Positions 45,377 through 54,051 of a stretch of DNA of 64,000 bases are shown piece after piece. The stretch is from a virus: the IMG/VR virus record IMGVR_UViG_3300021440_000013, positions 152,877 through 216,876 of that record. One strand, written 5' to 3'. The position numbers and the translations under genes are program-made. Positions within the stretch are counted from its first letter, which is position 1. Each line of letters starts with the position of its first letter. The notes beneath the pieces are model-generated. The model saw only the letters and a list, made by a program, of their open reading frames with translations. It made no database searches and was not told the DNA's origin.

Positions 45377-45694
45377 TTAAAGTGCTAAAAAAGCCTGATG
45401 GTGCATATAGTGCATGCAGGCTTCACGTTTATAAAAGGCTCGCATCTCAACAGTCCTTCTATCTAAGTCACCTGTGTCAAACAGCATATTCATGGCGTTA
45501 GTTACATCGCCAAGCTCAATTTCAAGTAACTCTCGATTTGTTGGACTTTCGACATAGCTTGGGTCTTTTCCACCATAGCCGTGTCTAAGGATGTTGCCGA
45601 TCGCCTGGACGGCCTCACCCAGCTCTCCGACTAGATACGCCAGGCGTTCTGCTTCGCTGACACTTAAGCGATTAAAAGGTTTTTCGTCATCCAC
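45377..45694 (-). CDS. MazG-like nucleotide pyrophosphohydrolase, 105 aa
   Basis: A short all-helical protein with the MazG/dUTPase-superfamily layout: ERLAYLVGELGEAVQAIGNILR (about 16-37; E-x-x-E type metal site in GELGEA), then NRELLEIELGDVTNAMNML (about 53-71; the second E-x-x-D site in EIELGD). These enzymes hydrolyse (d)NTPs, and some act on ppGpp-like signals; phage versions are common. Encoded 12 bp downstream of the terminase gene on the same strand, so probably co-transcribed with it. Confidence 0.7.
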   Translation of the reverse strand: MDDEKPFNRLSVSEAERLAYLVGELGEAVQAIGNILRHGYGGKDPSYVESPTNRELLEIELGDVTNAMNMLFDTGDLDRRTVEMRAFYKREACMHYMHHQAFLAL

Positions 45695-45706
45695 GAAAAG
45701 ACTACC

Positions 45707-47917
45707 TCAATAAAGATATTGGTTAAAGTTACCGAACTCTTGTGCGTAAATGTCTTGCACCGTGTTCTTACGGGTGTTTCTGTTTCTTTCTTCACGCAAC
45801 TTATGGATCAGGTCATCGGCTGAAATGACCTTACGGTCAGTCTCACTTAACTGGGATAAGGCGCGTTCCAGATCAAATTCTAATCGCTTTGCCACGTATT
45901 CGTCACGTTCCTCCTTAAGCACCAAAGAAAGTCTTTCTACATCAAGCCGAGCTTTATTAAAGACTTCTTGATCGTAGCTTGAGACCGCTTTTAAATCCAT
46001 CCGGTATGTCGGATTATCTGTCAAGATTCGATTTGGTTCGATCCCGTAGTGTTTGAGGTTTTTACCCAGGGAGAGAAGCCAATACGATAAGAGCCAAGCG
46101 ATCACCAAGTCATCGTGCTCACCTTCACCATGATCAACCCGGCCATTACGGATCTCTAAGCCAAGGATCTGTAAAATCAATGCTCTGTCTCGTGTTAACG
46201 AGCCGGTCATGCGTGCCGCCGCACTGAGCGTACGTGAGTATAGATCGGTTCTGCTCGTCGAACCAGAGCCGCTTGTCGCCCAGCCAAACTGCTTCTTGTA
46301 CTTAATGAATAAGTTTTCTCTTGAAGAAAATGGGTTCTGGATCTCTTTAAAGCGCTCGGGATACTCATCGGCCAACTGGACCACTTGGTTAAAGATCCGT
46401 CTAAATGGATCCACACCCTCGTTAGTCAAAAAGAGAATGATGTAGTCAAGAATCGCCGCACCCATAGATCGACGTTCACAGATTAGAAGAACATTCAAGT
46501 GCTTCATCAGAAAGTTAGCAACCCACTTAGCGAAAACGATCAAGTTTCCCTCAGAGATATCGGCCGCCATCGCGACTTCACCGGTGTAAACGTTTCTTAA
46601 AACCACACCGACCGAGTCTTGACCCACTTGTTCAGAAGGGTCCACAGAAAGAATATGGGGCGCCTGGAGCAACTTACCGACCAGTTCAAGTTCTTTGTAA
46701 TACCAGCGAAACGCGTAAGCATCATCGCTGTCGATATGGATATACGGGTCAAGTATTTCGCTATTACGGATGCCTTCTGCCGTTTCTTGAGAAAACGGCG
46801 AGAAGGTCGAACCCGAAGGCCAGCGATTTAGAAAGTCCGCCTCAATCTGAACTTGATCTTCTTGGGCAGATTCACGCAACCGGTCACGTAGCCATGCGTC
46901 TGATTTACCGAGCTGTCGGTGATTAAGGGTGCAGTTCACCCGTAGGTCTCGACCATTACCCGCTTTACGCACCAAGTCGTGTAGCGCATGCTCATTTAAA
47001 GCATCAAAGAACCCTTCGTTCCATTCAGCGCACGATTGCATGAAGTTGTAGGCATAGCGTCCTTCGGGTGTGTCGCGCTTTCCTGAAGTCGTCATAAAGA
47101 TGTTCCCATAAGGGTCACCTTTCATCTGCGCCACTTCACGCGCAGCCAGGGTAGCGGCCAGCATCACAGGAACCGTGATGGATGAGTTTGCAAGATAAGC
47201 AAACTCATCCGCAATCGTAATCGGGGACGTCATGCCTCGACCCACGAGGTCAGCGAGCTTAGGTGAGCGGTTGGGTACGTAAAGTTTGATCGAGTTATCA
47301 AGCGAACCGATTTTAAAGACTTCGGTGTTGCCTGGATCTCTAAACGTTCTTTGTTTTAAGTAATCGGGCAATGAAAGCTCGATCGCTTTTAGGCGATCGA
47401 CCTCGCGGCCACGAAGCTTCTCGTCTTTTGTGAGATAGGATATTTCGGTTTTCGTTAAACGGATATTGATAAGATACGTCAAAAGGTGGTCAACACCGAA
47501 CGTTTTACCGGTCTGACGAATCATGATCAGCAGCACGAGCACGTGGTTAAAGAACAACCAGAATGTCGCCATCACACCACGGTTAGCTTGAAAAAGGATC
47601 GGGAACTCGTTTGAGCCCGCAGGATCTCGCGCCAATTCCCGGATATGGTAAAAGAAGTTTCTCTTACTCTCTAGTGCAACCCGAATCGCCATCTCAGGGG
47701 TGATGTTTGGATCAAACGGATCAACCCCTTGTAAACCCGCGTCATGGAGTTGAAGAGGCCACAGATGGTTCTTTACCCCCATCTCACGTAAAAGTGCCGA
47801 ATAGCGAACGAAAGACTGGTTCTTTGTTTCATAGTCAACGATCACGCCTTGATTCTCAGGCTTTTCCCAATCGCTTGCAAAAAGTATCGTCATGATAAAG
47901 TTAGGTAGGTTGAGCAC
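45707..47917 (-). CDS. terL: Terminase large subunit
   Basis: 736 residues. ATPase: Walker A-type IRQTGKT (about 133-139, the R-Q-x-G-K-T form usual in terminases), Walker B SPITIADEFAYLA (about 228-240, DE). Nuclease: LSVDPSEQVGQDSVG (about 426-440, first acidic site) and GEGEHDDLVIAWLLSYW (about 595-611, last acidic DD). The enzyme pumps DNA into the prohead and cuts concatemers. Size and the sheath-tube cluster nearby fit phiKZ-type phages. Start is uncertain: the frame opens with a GTG at 47917 and an ATG at 47893 (MTILFASDWEKPEN); neither has a clear SD. The alternative is 45707-47893. Confidence 0.9.
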   Translation of the reverse strand: MLNLPNFIMTILFASDWEKPENQGVIVDYETKNQSFVRYSALLREMGVKNHLWPLQLHDAGLQGVDPFDPNITPEMAIRVALESKRNFFYHIRELARDPAGSNEFPILFQANRGVMATFWLFFNHVLVLLIMIRQTGKTFGVDHLLTYLINIRLTKTEISYLTKDEKLRGREVDRLKAIELSLPDYLKQRTFRDPGNTEVFKIGSLDNSIKLYVPNRSPKLADLVGRGMTSPITIADEFAYLANSSITVPVMLAATLAAREVAQMKGDPYGNIFMTTSGKRDTPEGRYAYNFMQSCAEWNEGFFDALNEHALHDLVRKAGNGRDLRVNCTLNHRQLGKSDAWLRDRLRESAQEDQVQIEADFLNRWPSGSTFSPFSQETAEGIRNSEILDPYIHIDSDDAYAFRWYYKELELVGKLLQAPHILSVDPSEQVGQDSVGVVLRNVYTGEVAMAADISEGNLIVFAKWVANFLMKHLNVLLICERRSMGAAILDYIILFLTNEGVDPFRRIFNQVVQLADEYPERFKEIQNPFSSRENLFIKYKKQFGWATSGSGSTSRTDLYSRTLSAAARMTGSLTRDRALILQILGLEIRNGRVDHGEGEHDDLVIAWLLSYWLLSLGKNLKHYGIEPNRILTDNPTYRMDLKAVSSYDQEVFNKARLDVERLSLVLKEERDEYVAKRLEFDLERALSQLSETDRKVISADDLIHKLREERNRNTRKNTVQDIYAQEFGNFNQYLY

Positions 47918-47962
47918 TCACTCTATACATAGGTCTAAAAAGCTTTTAAACGCGTTTTGAGC

Positions 47963-47997
47963 AGACTAGGGTGCTGGACGAACCAGCACCCTAGTCT
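47963..47997. terminator. Hairpin between the 48003 gene and terminase
   Basis: AGACTAGGGTGCTGG / CCAGCACCCTAGTCT (15 bp) with a loop of about 5 nt. It ends the minus-strand block starting at 50309 and lies upstream of terL. No T tract on the minus-strand side. Confidence 0.7.
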
Positions 47998-48002
47998 AAG
48001 TA

Positions 48003-48452
48003 TTAATGTGCTCTTACATAGCTTCTAAGCACGTCTATAAAGACCTCGATGATCACCTCCGGTTCTCGGCTCTCATCCTTCAATCGATTAAAACGGCCAT
48101 TGATGAAGAAAAGCTTTCCGTTTAAAAGATTGATTTCTTTTTGAGTCTCACCGGCGTGCGTAGCCACCTTAGCCACGTAGCTCACATAGGCGTCGGGTGT
48201 TAGCGTACCTTTTTTCAAAACGAAATCCATACACTCGAGCCGATACAGCGAAATGGTGCTCTCAGTCCACCCAAAAAGACGCACATTCACTTCTTTAACC
48301 AAGACCGCTCTTTCTAAGTGCTCCGCATCATAAAAACGAATGCCGTTCAGATAAAGACGGAGGCGAAACAAAAGCTCTCTAAAAAACACCATCATTTCCT
48401 TACCCGCCTCCCTAGAAACTTTTATAGCATAAGCCATACTCCACTTCACCAC
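48003..48452 (-). CDS. Unknown protein, 149 aa (start uncertain)
   Basis: The frame opens with GTG codons at 48452 and an ATG five codons on (MAYAIKVSREAGKEM); neither has a well-spaced SD, so the start is unsure. The protein is helical, basic, with Phe/Leu-rich middle (FFRELLFRLRLYLNGIRFYD) but no true membrane span. Third gene of a minus-strand operon with 48466 and 49683. Not recognised. Confidence 0.72.
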   Translation of the reverse strand: MVKWSMAYAIKVSREAGKEMMVFFRELLFRLRLYLNGIRFYDAEHLERAVLVKEVNVRLFGWTESTISLYRLECMDFVLKKGTLTPDAYVSYVAKVATHAGETQKEINLLNGKLFFINGRFNRLKDESREPEVIIEVFIDVLRSYVRAH

Positions 48453-48465
48453 ATCTAAGAAAACG

Positions 48466-49686
48466 CTAGTGTTTAGAGGACAGCGTGAGTGCTCGCAAAG
48501 TCACATAAAGAATGACGGCGGTGCGGGTTGCCATACCGAGTGAGTTATTCGTCTTTCCGTTTGCGGCCTTAATGATCGCTTCGCCTTCCTTACGGATCTC
48601 TAAAAGTTCTCTGTCACTTGAACGGGTCGAGAGGTAAAGATTCTTTAACGTGGTTAAAACACTCGGGTAGTCTTTAAGCTCACTACTTCCTGTTTCATTA
48701 AGAAGATGGAAACTGTGAACGACCACCAGACTTAAAAAAGTGTCGATTCGGTTGTGCCACTTTGGATCGTTGTAGCTCTCAGAGATCCAGCCCAGCGTAT
48801 GAGTCAGCATTCGGTTGCTGGTGTTGGCGTTGATGTCGATAACGACACTCACGAGCTCAGGCTTTACAAAACTGAGTTTATCCATCACACACTGGCGCGT
48901 TAACGTGACGTATTTTTCAACAGAGTTGATTTTCTCACGCATCACCTCTTCGCCTTCGACGTCGAGCATGGTTGCCGAAGTTGAACTTACGCGAGAGCCT
49001 TCTGTATAGGTCTTGTGAAAGACCGCGTAGTAGTTCTTATACAGATCGCGGATGCGATTCTCACTGTCGGAGATCGCATACGTGACACCCATGTCGTCCT
49101 TAAAAAGAAGAAGGGTGTTGTAATGGATCCCCTTGGGGTCTATAAGCTCCTTGGCGCGATATTCCATCACCGCCTTCCATGAGCCTACCCGTTTGATCAA
49201 AAACTTGTTAGAGAGCTCGCCATAGGCCGCCTGAGCGATCCGTGGATCGGCTGGGAAATGGAAGTAATCACTCTGACGAATCGCGATACAGCGATAGAAA
49301 AAGACCAACGCTAAATCATAAACACCCCGGTCTTTTTGACTGGGTGTCAGTTTTGAGCTCGTCAAAACCCGATGGATCATGTACATCAGCGTTAAGTTTA
49401 ACGCATCCGAGGTGATCTTGAATTCTTGTACGATGGTCGTGACGGTCTTAAGTGCCCTTTCAAGCTCCGTATAATCAACGTCCGCTACGTCTTTGTAGAA
49501 TTTAAGCGTATCCGCTACCCGAAAGCGGATCGCGTGAACACCAATTAAGTTACTTCCAAAGAACTCTAGGTGTTCACTGTTTCGATTCACAAACGCGACC
49601 TGGTATTTATATACACGGTCAATAAAGCGTTTATCAAAGACGGTCTCTTTAAACTGCTCATCCAAGACCTCTTGTAGCGTGATCAT
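48466..49686 (-). CDS. Unknown phage protein, 406 aa
   Basis: The ATG overlaps the stop of the upstream 208-residue gene by 4 bp (ATGA), so they are translationally coupled. Almost all-helical, with many Tyr/Arg, no nucleotide or metal motif, and an amphipathic C-terminal segment (TRTAVILYVTLRALTLSSKH). It lies upstream of terminase on the same strand. Large helical proteins of this kind are found as conserved unknowns in jumbo phages; portal or core functions cannot be claimed from the sequence. Confidence 0.78.
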   Translation of the reverse strand: MITLQEVLDEQFKETVFDKRFIDRVYKYQVAFVNRNSEHLEFFGSNLIGVHAIRFRVADTLKFYKDVADVDYTELERALKTVTTIVQEFKITSDALNLTLMYMIHRVLTSSKLTPSQKDRGVYDLALVFFYRCIAIRQSDYFHFPADPRIAQAAYGELSNKFLIKRVGSWKAVMEYRAKELIDPKGIHYNTLLLFKDDMGVTYAISDSENRIRDLYKNYYAVFHKTYTEGSRVSSTSATMLDVEGEEVMREKINSVEKYVTLTRQCVMDKLSFVKPELVSVVIDINANTSNRMLTHTLGWISESYNDPKWHNRIDTFLSLVVVHSFHLLNETGSSELKDYPSVLTTLKNLYLSTRSSDRELLEIRKEGEAIIKAANGKTNNSLGMATRTAVILYVTLRALTLSSKH

Positions 49687-50309
49687 TTCAACTTCCCTCT
49701 CAGGTGATCGAGCGCAAGGTCCGTGGTGTAAAAGACCCTGGTGCCACCGTTCTTTGCCAGATCTTCCAGCAAAGCTAAACGCCGGATCGATTCGGTGGTA
49801 AGCGTTCGTCCATACACCCCTTCGATCGCGATGATATAATCTTGGTTGGTGTGGCGAATAATCTCGTTAGAGATCTTGACGATCTCTTCGGTATTAAGAA
49901 GGTCAACCGATCCGCTATAGACGCCGATTTGGATATCGGCGTGATCGCTTTCATCGTGCTCAGCGTGCTTAACCAGCTCGTCCGCATTAATCATCGCCGC
50001 AAAGCCTTCAATTGCAAGCATCTGGTTGAGTGCGTCGGTAAAGACTTTACCCACCGGTCCGTCGATCTTAACGACGATGTCTTTCCCAGCATGCGCTGAC
50101 ATCGTCGTGCTCTCATCGGGATTCGCGGCATCGACGGGCTTCGCGGTGGCCTCGGCAGACACGGGCTCGGGCGATTCGGCCTCGCGCGCGCCTATATGTT
50201 TCTCAAATGCTTCGTGTTGTTCCGCCTTCACTGTCGTTTCGTCGGAGATACTTTGATTCTCATCCGTGATTTTCGTTAATTGCTTTTTACTGATTTTAAA
50301 GATACTCAT
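49683..50309 (-). CDS. Unknown protein with acidic linker, 208 aa
   Basis: First gene of the minus-strand operon. N-terminal basic stretch (MSIFKISKKQLTKI), then a probably disordered acidic, Ala/Glu-rich linker (about 15-75). A compact domain follows (about 76-208) with strands KDIVVKIDGPVGK and YIIAIEGVYGR and helices. Could be a head or scaffold-type protein, given the linker and operon, but I see no diagnostic motif. Confidence 0.76.
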   Translation of the reverse strand: MSIFKISKKQLTKITDENQSISDETTVKAEQHEAFEKHIGAREAESPEPVSAEATAKPVDAANPDESTTMSAHAGKDIVVKIDGPVGKVFTDALNQMLAIEGFAAMINADELVKHAEHDESDHADIQIGVYSGSVDLLNTEEIVKISNEIIRHTNQDYIIAIEGVYGRTLTTESIRRLALLEDLAKNGGTRVFYTTDLALDHLRGKLK

Positions 50310-50383
50310 GGTTTTTCTCTTTCAGTCATGTAAGGTGCGTTTCTCATTCGATCTCACCTTTAGCTTAAATACTACCGATCAAT

Positions 50384-50418
50384 CGAGAGAGGATAGCTCC
50401 AAAGGCTATCCTCTCTCG
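50384..50418. terminator. Palindromic hairpin in a divergent gap
   Basis: CGAGAGAGGATAGC / GCTATCCTCTCTCG (14 bp) with loop TCCAAAG. It stands between divergent genes, where no gene clearly needs a terminator; it would stop minus-strand transcription coming from the non-coding segment at 50420-50750, hinting at a transcript from there. Confidence 0.6.
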
Positions 50419-50498
50419 TGTTAGATGCGTGTTTAGCTGTCTTTTTAATGGTAAATTTATTTTTATCATACTAATACTATGGAAGTTTTGGTTTATAT

Positions 50499-50529
50499 AG
50501 CACTTAAGGGGCTCCGCCCCTTAAGTGCT
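50499..50529. repeat. Perfect 14-bp inverted repeat with 3-nt loop
   Basis: AGCACTTAAGGGGC and GCCCCTTAAGTGCT around TCC. A strong hairpin on either strand, in the roughly 500-bp non-coding gap 50310-50810. Not next to a gene end; could be part of a non-coding RNA or a protein-binding site. Confidence 0.7.
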
Positions 50530-50541
50530 TAAGTTTATCTC

Positions 50542-50601
50542 TGTCATGACTCTCTTCCTGTGGGGAAGCTCGTCCTGAGAGTGGTATCTAGAGTCATGGC
50601 A
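50542..50601. ncRNA. Candidate structured RNA or DNA element
   Basis: Outer stem TGTCATGACTCT / AGAGTCATGGCA (50542-50553 with 50590-50601; one G.U) encloses a hairpin CTTCC-TGTGG-GGAAG (50554-50568) and a weaker CTC/GAG hairpin, giving a multibranched fold. It is 12 bp after the 14-bp inverted repeat. A 9-bp tandem repeat CTACGCTCG x2 follows near 50619-50640. No ORF covers it. Strand and function unknown. The remaining sequence of the gap, apart from the promoter-like site, holds nothing I can name. Confidence 0.4.
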
Positions 50602-50730
50602 CTTATCTCTAAACCCCTGCCTACGCTCGCTACGCTCGCCTACTAACTACTGTCCAAATTATATACAAAATGTGAGAACTTTTTTACTCACCCTAAAAAG
50701 TCGATGGGCGCATCCTCTTTCAAGGTTAAA

Positions 50731-50755
50731 AATAATCACATACATCATTCTTGTA
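50731..50755 (+). promoter_or_regulatory. Putative phage promoter, shared 25-bp motif
   Basis: AATAATCACATACAT, CA, TTCTTGTA: the TCAYAYAYAT core is perfect, the flanks are partial. It ends 55 bp before the ATG at 50811. Confidence 0.55.
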
Positions 50756-50810
50756 GAGCACGTAAAAGAACAACAAGGAAGACACTTATAAATGTTAAGG
50801 AACATACACC

Positions 50811-51632
50811 ATGGAACACCTCCATTTCTTCTTCCGGAACCAACCGGTTGAACTTACGCCAAGCGCTCGAAGTCAGATCGCTTCATCGATGTCACTGACC
50901 CGTGTCATCCATAACCACTTTGTGTTGAAGTATCAGCACACTCATTTCAAAGACCTCGATCAGATCGACTTTAGTGTCGAGAGTATTGAGGAGTACCTTG
51001 GCATCTTAGGGGAGCTTGAAAACTTTGAGATGCTCCAGTATCAAAGTAAAGAGACCCTTAAAAACATCGCGGTCCTGATAAGCCTGACGTGGGAAGATGC
51101 CGTTGTACGTAAAAAGATCCCTCGCTTTCAAAAGCACCGGGATGAAGGCTACCTTCTTTATTCGTCCATGGATGACTTTCGCATCGAGGCAGACACCCTC
51201 AGTGTTTTTGGACTTGAACCCATCGAACTCCCCAAGGCTTCGATCAAGCTTGCCGGTGAGCCGACCCTCGTTCTTTTCCGAAGACAAAAGAACGAGGAGT
51301 ATTGGGTGACCATTCTGTATGAGCGTCCAAGACCCTTTACCCAGGATTACGCGCCTCTAGAAGTTCAGGAATCTGGTGAGGAGATCCGTTCGCGCTTGCA
51401 AGAGGCTCAGATCACACGAGCCCAGTTGTGGCGAATCTCTGGAAAAAGTAAGAGCCGGGCAAACTGGCCAACTGAGGGTAAAGTGAGTCAGTTAAGACTT
51501 AGGGTCCTTAAGACTATCACGCGTACCCGATCGCCTGTCAAAACAGAATCGGAACCTAAACCCTATGACAACCGAGAGTACGAACGAAAAGGCGTCACTG
51601 AAAGCAGATGTCGATTTAGAACTGCTGCATAG
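50811..51632 (+). CDS. Unknown protein, 273 aa
   Basis: ATG at 50811 with AAGGAA upstream. N-terminal two thirds are helical and acidic; the last 60 residues are strongly basic (KSKSRANWPTEGK, TITRTRSP), suggesting nucleic-acid contact. Its 3' end overlaps the next gene by 68 bp in another frame. No family recognised. It begins the plus-strand block that carries the tubulin-like gene. Confidence 0.76.
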   Translation: MEHLHFFFRNQPVELTPSARSQIASSMSLTRVIHNHFVLKYQHTHFKDLDQIDFSVESIEEYLGILGELENFEMLQYQSKETLKNIAVLISLTWEDAVVRKKIPRFQKHRDEGYLLYSSMDDFRIEADTLSVFGLEPIELPKASIKLAGEPTLVLFRRQKNEEYWVTILYERPRPFTQDYAPLEVQESGEEIRSRLQEAQITRAQLWRISGKSKSRANWPTEGKVSQLRLRVLKTITRTRSPVKTESEPKPYDNREYERKGVTESRCRFRTAA

Positions 51633-52599
51633 AACGGATGTGGTTCGTAATAATCTAAGGGAACTTCATCAAGTCTCAGATTTAAAGCTTGATATGTCTC
51701 CCGAGGAGGTAGGTATCTATCTCTCGAAGATCTTACGCATCGCCAGTGCAGCCAAACAACTCTATTACATGCCGGAGCGCTTTGAGAAGCCGATCGAGAC
51801 GCTCTGTAACATCGCCGATGTGCTTAGCTTGATCTCTAAGCACATCGGTAGTAGTGTCGTTAGACTCATTAGAACAAAAGAAGACACACTTCAATTTACG
51901 GTTGAGTTGATTTATAAACTCATGACGTATGAAGAGCGTAAGGTGCTACGCGACCTTACGCATCTAAGTGTGCGTGAAGAAAAACTCCCTGACACCTCTT
52001 TACGTTTTACGATTGAGACTTTTTTACTTGACCCCCTGACGTTTACGGATGAGGTCAGTAAGGTGTTAAAGCTTTTAGTATGGCTCGATGAGAAAGAAAA
52101 AGATTCTGAACATCAAACGGTGGTTAAACGGTCTATTGATGAGTTTTTGACAATGATCGAAAATTCTAACATGATCGAAAACAATCTTTATAGTAAAACC
52201 AATCTACGCTATGTCCAACCCCTTCCGCCTGAGAGATCTGTGTGGGAGTTTGACGGAGAACGTTTTGTAGTGGTGTGCGTCGCTATGCTTTTTAAAGCCC
52301 CAAAAGAGAGTCAGCGCACCTTGATCGTTTTTCAAGGAAAAGACGGCGTGATCGCTGCCGTCTCAGTGACGTATTGGAATGAGCACTTTGTGCGCGTTGC
52401 TGTTGAGGTGCCGCACGAAGAACCTGGCGAGCCTCCTAAGTCAGGTGAGGAATATATTGGACCTGAGGGTGAGTTCGTACATATCTATGACGTTGTCACT
52501 CGGCGTAGTGGTGAGCGTGTTGTCATCCACGGGGGGCGTGAGGGTGAGCCCCAAAGAACGACCCCGATCCATGAGTTTTTAGGGTTTAAGAAGGTGTAG
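51565..52599 (+). CDS. Unknown protein, 344 aa
   Basis: Begins inside the end of the preceding gene (68-bp overlap); the SD is weak (CGGAA), so a later start (for example ATG near 51638 or 51694) cannot be excluded. The protein is helical in the first 200 residues and beta-rich afterwards (ERFVVVCVAMLF, TLIVFQGKDGVIAAVSVTYW). The C-terminus carries a segment with repeated VRVAVEVPHEEPGEPP / EYIGPEGEFVHIYDVV. Not recognised. It precedes the tubulin-like gene by 29 bp. Confidence 0.74.
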   Translation: MTTESTNEKASLKADVDLELLHRTDVVRNNLRELHQVSDLKLDMSPEEVGIYLSKILRIASAAKQLYYMPERFEKPIETLCNIADVLSLISKHIGSSVVRLIRTKEDTLQFTVELIYKLMTYEERKVLRDLTHLSVREEKLPDTSLRFTIETFLLDPLTFTDEVSKVLKLLVWLDEKEKDSEHQTVVKRSIDEFLTMIENSNMIENNLYSKTNLRYVQPLPPERSVWEFDGERFVVVCVAMLFKAPKESQRTLIVFQGKDGVIAAVSVTYWNEHFVRVAVEVPHEEPGEPPKSGEEYIGPEGEFVHIYDVVTRRSGERVVIHGGREGEPQRTTPIHEFLGFKKV

Positions 52600-52628
52600 T
52601 CTTTTTTAATGTAAGAAGGAAAGTTAAG

Positions 52629-53621
52629 ATGAGTGAAAAGAAGACGGTTCGGCTTTATGCGTGCGGCGGGGCAGCTGTCAATATCGCTAAACCGCTTTAT
52701 GTGACCAGTCAAGGCACGGAAGCAGGTTTCGCTGAGTTTAGCGTGACGTACGTCGATACGTCACGCTCGAACATCGGTAACCATGCCGAGGATGCTTTTT
52801 ATTTGATTCAGGGTCAAGGCGATACGGTCGTGGATGGCTCCGGGAAGGTGCGTGAAACGAACTACGCGGCTTCATCACTTGCCGTTCCTGATATCCTGCA
52901 TCAGTTTAAGCCCGCTGATTTGAATATCGTGCTGCATTCGGCATCGGGTGGCAGTGGCAGTATCCTGGGCCCTATCCTTGCCTCTGAGTTAATCGCCCAA
53001 GGTAAGAACGTCATCGTGATGATGATCGGTTCAACGACCTGCGAGCAAGAGATCCGTAACACGATCAACACGGTGCTCTCGTATCAGGGCATCAGTCAAA
53101 AGCGCAGTAAGCCCGTTAACGTTTTTTACTTTGAAAACGGCCATACGGGCTCGATGCGTGAAAATGACTCAACTGTTCTCATTTACCTGATGATTTTGGC
53201 GGCAGCCTGGTCGGGTAAGAACCTGGGCCTCGACTCCAAAGACCTGGAGAACTTCCTTAACTACGATCGGGTCTCAAAGTACCCGGCAGCGCTCACCGGC
53301 CTTATCATTCGCAGTAAAGGCGAGAAGATCGAGTTTCAAAAAGGTCAAGCGATCTCGAGCGTGGTGTCTTTGATTCGCGATAGTGAAGATCCGCACCCTG
53401 GTATGGTGGTAGGCTATCACTCGTACGGCATCCTTTCGGAAGCGGCCTCGATGGCAATCAAGCTTCCCAGCCCGATCCATCTTTGTACGCTGCAAGGTTT
53501 CTTTGCCGAAATCATTTCTCGATTGCAAGCCGCGCTTGCTTCAGCGGAAGAGCTTTACCGCGTCAATCAGGTTGCTCAGGTTAAGGTGACCAACGCGCAG
53601 GACGACGGTCTCGTTCTTTAA
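52629..53621 (+). CDS. Tubulin/FtsZ-family GTPase (PhuZ-type candidate)
   Basis: 330 residues. N-terminal nucleotide segment VRLYACGGAAVNIAKPL (about 7-23) corresponds to the G-x-G-G-x-G-x-N start of FtsZ/tubulin. After it come VTYVDTSRSN (about 39-48, T3) and the tubulin signature region LHSASGGSGSILGPILASEL (about 101-120), matching GGGTGSG with the Gly/Ser-rich loop intact. NVIVMMIGSTT (about 125-135) then fits the strand after the signature. Phage tubulins such as PhuZ of phiKZ-like phages form filaments that centre the phage nucleus and carry capsids. Role by family. Its own AAGGA site and a hairpin behind it mark a likely single transcription end. Confidence 0.85.
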   Translation: MSEKKTVRLYACGGAAVNIAKPLYVTSQGTEAGFAEFSVTYVDTSRSNIGNHAEDAFYLIQGQGDTVVDGSGKVRETNYAASSLAVPDILHQFKPADLNIVLHSASGGSGSILGPILASELIAQGKNVIVMMIGSTTCEQEIRNTINTVLSYQGISQKRSKPVNVFYFENGHTGSMRENDSTVLIYLMILAAAWSGKNLGLDSKDLENFLNYDRVSKYPAALTGLIIRSKGEKIEFQKGQAISSVVSLIRDSEDPHPGMVVGYHSYGILSEAASMAIKLPSPIHLCTLQGFFAEIISRLQAALASAEELYRVNQVAQVKVTNAQDDGLVL

Positions 53622-53630
53622 AATCAGTAA

Positions 53631-53658
53631 GAAGGAGGGCCCATGTCCACCCTCCTTC
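53631..53658 (+). terminator. Hairpin after tubulin-like gene
   Basis: GAAGGAGGG / CCCTCCTTC (9 bp) with a 10-nt loop. No T tract, and the next ribosome site follows within 10-15 nt, so it may be partial. Confidence 0.6.
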
Positions 53659-53679
53659 GTAACTAACGGAGTGTTTATC

Positions 53680-54030
53680 ATGCGGCTTGAAGTTATTCGT
53701 GAAACGTTTCCTGGTTTTTATACCGAGGAGGTTGAAGTGCTTAAAGAAGATCGAGAACCGTTTGGACGGATCTATTTTTATGATCGTGCCGCTAAATGCG
53801 AAAGCTACGGTTCAGTTTTAACCCACCACACCAATGGAAGCCTGACCGTTATTGACACGCAAGGCTTTTTCCATGTGTTGACCGAATCCCACACGCTCTC
53901 TGAGACGAACAGACTTCTTTACGTAACCGCATGCTCAACCGAAAGTAAAGCACGTGCTGGATACAACCCACACGCCGCATCCATTAAACACGACACCTCG
54001 CTACTCGAGATGCTCGACGCTGGGCTCTGA
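53680..54030 (+). CDS. Unknown protein, 116 aa
   Basis: ATG at 53680 (MRLEVIRETFPGF) preferred over GTG at 53671; GGAG lies 8 nt upstream of the ATG. Beta-rich first half (GFYTEEVEVLKEDREPFGRIYFYDR) and mixed second half with His/Cys scattered but no clear zinc site. Not recognised. Located between a hairpin and another small gene. Confidence 0.72.
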   Translation: MRLEVIRETFPGFYTEEVEVLKEDREPFGRIYFYDRAAKCESYGSVLTHHTNGSLTVIDTQGFFHVLTESHTLSETNRLLYVTACSTESKARAGYNPHAASIKHDTSLLEMLDAGL

Positions 54031-54051
54031 CTAGAAGTTGGTTCTTTAGCG

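Noticed and set aside
50542-50601. Hammerhead ribozyme
   Set aside because: The CTGANGA and GAAA core strings are absent despite the branched fold.
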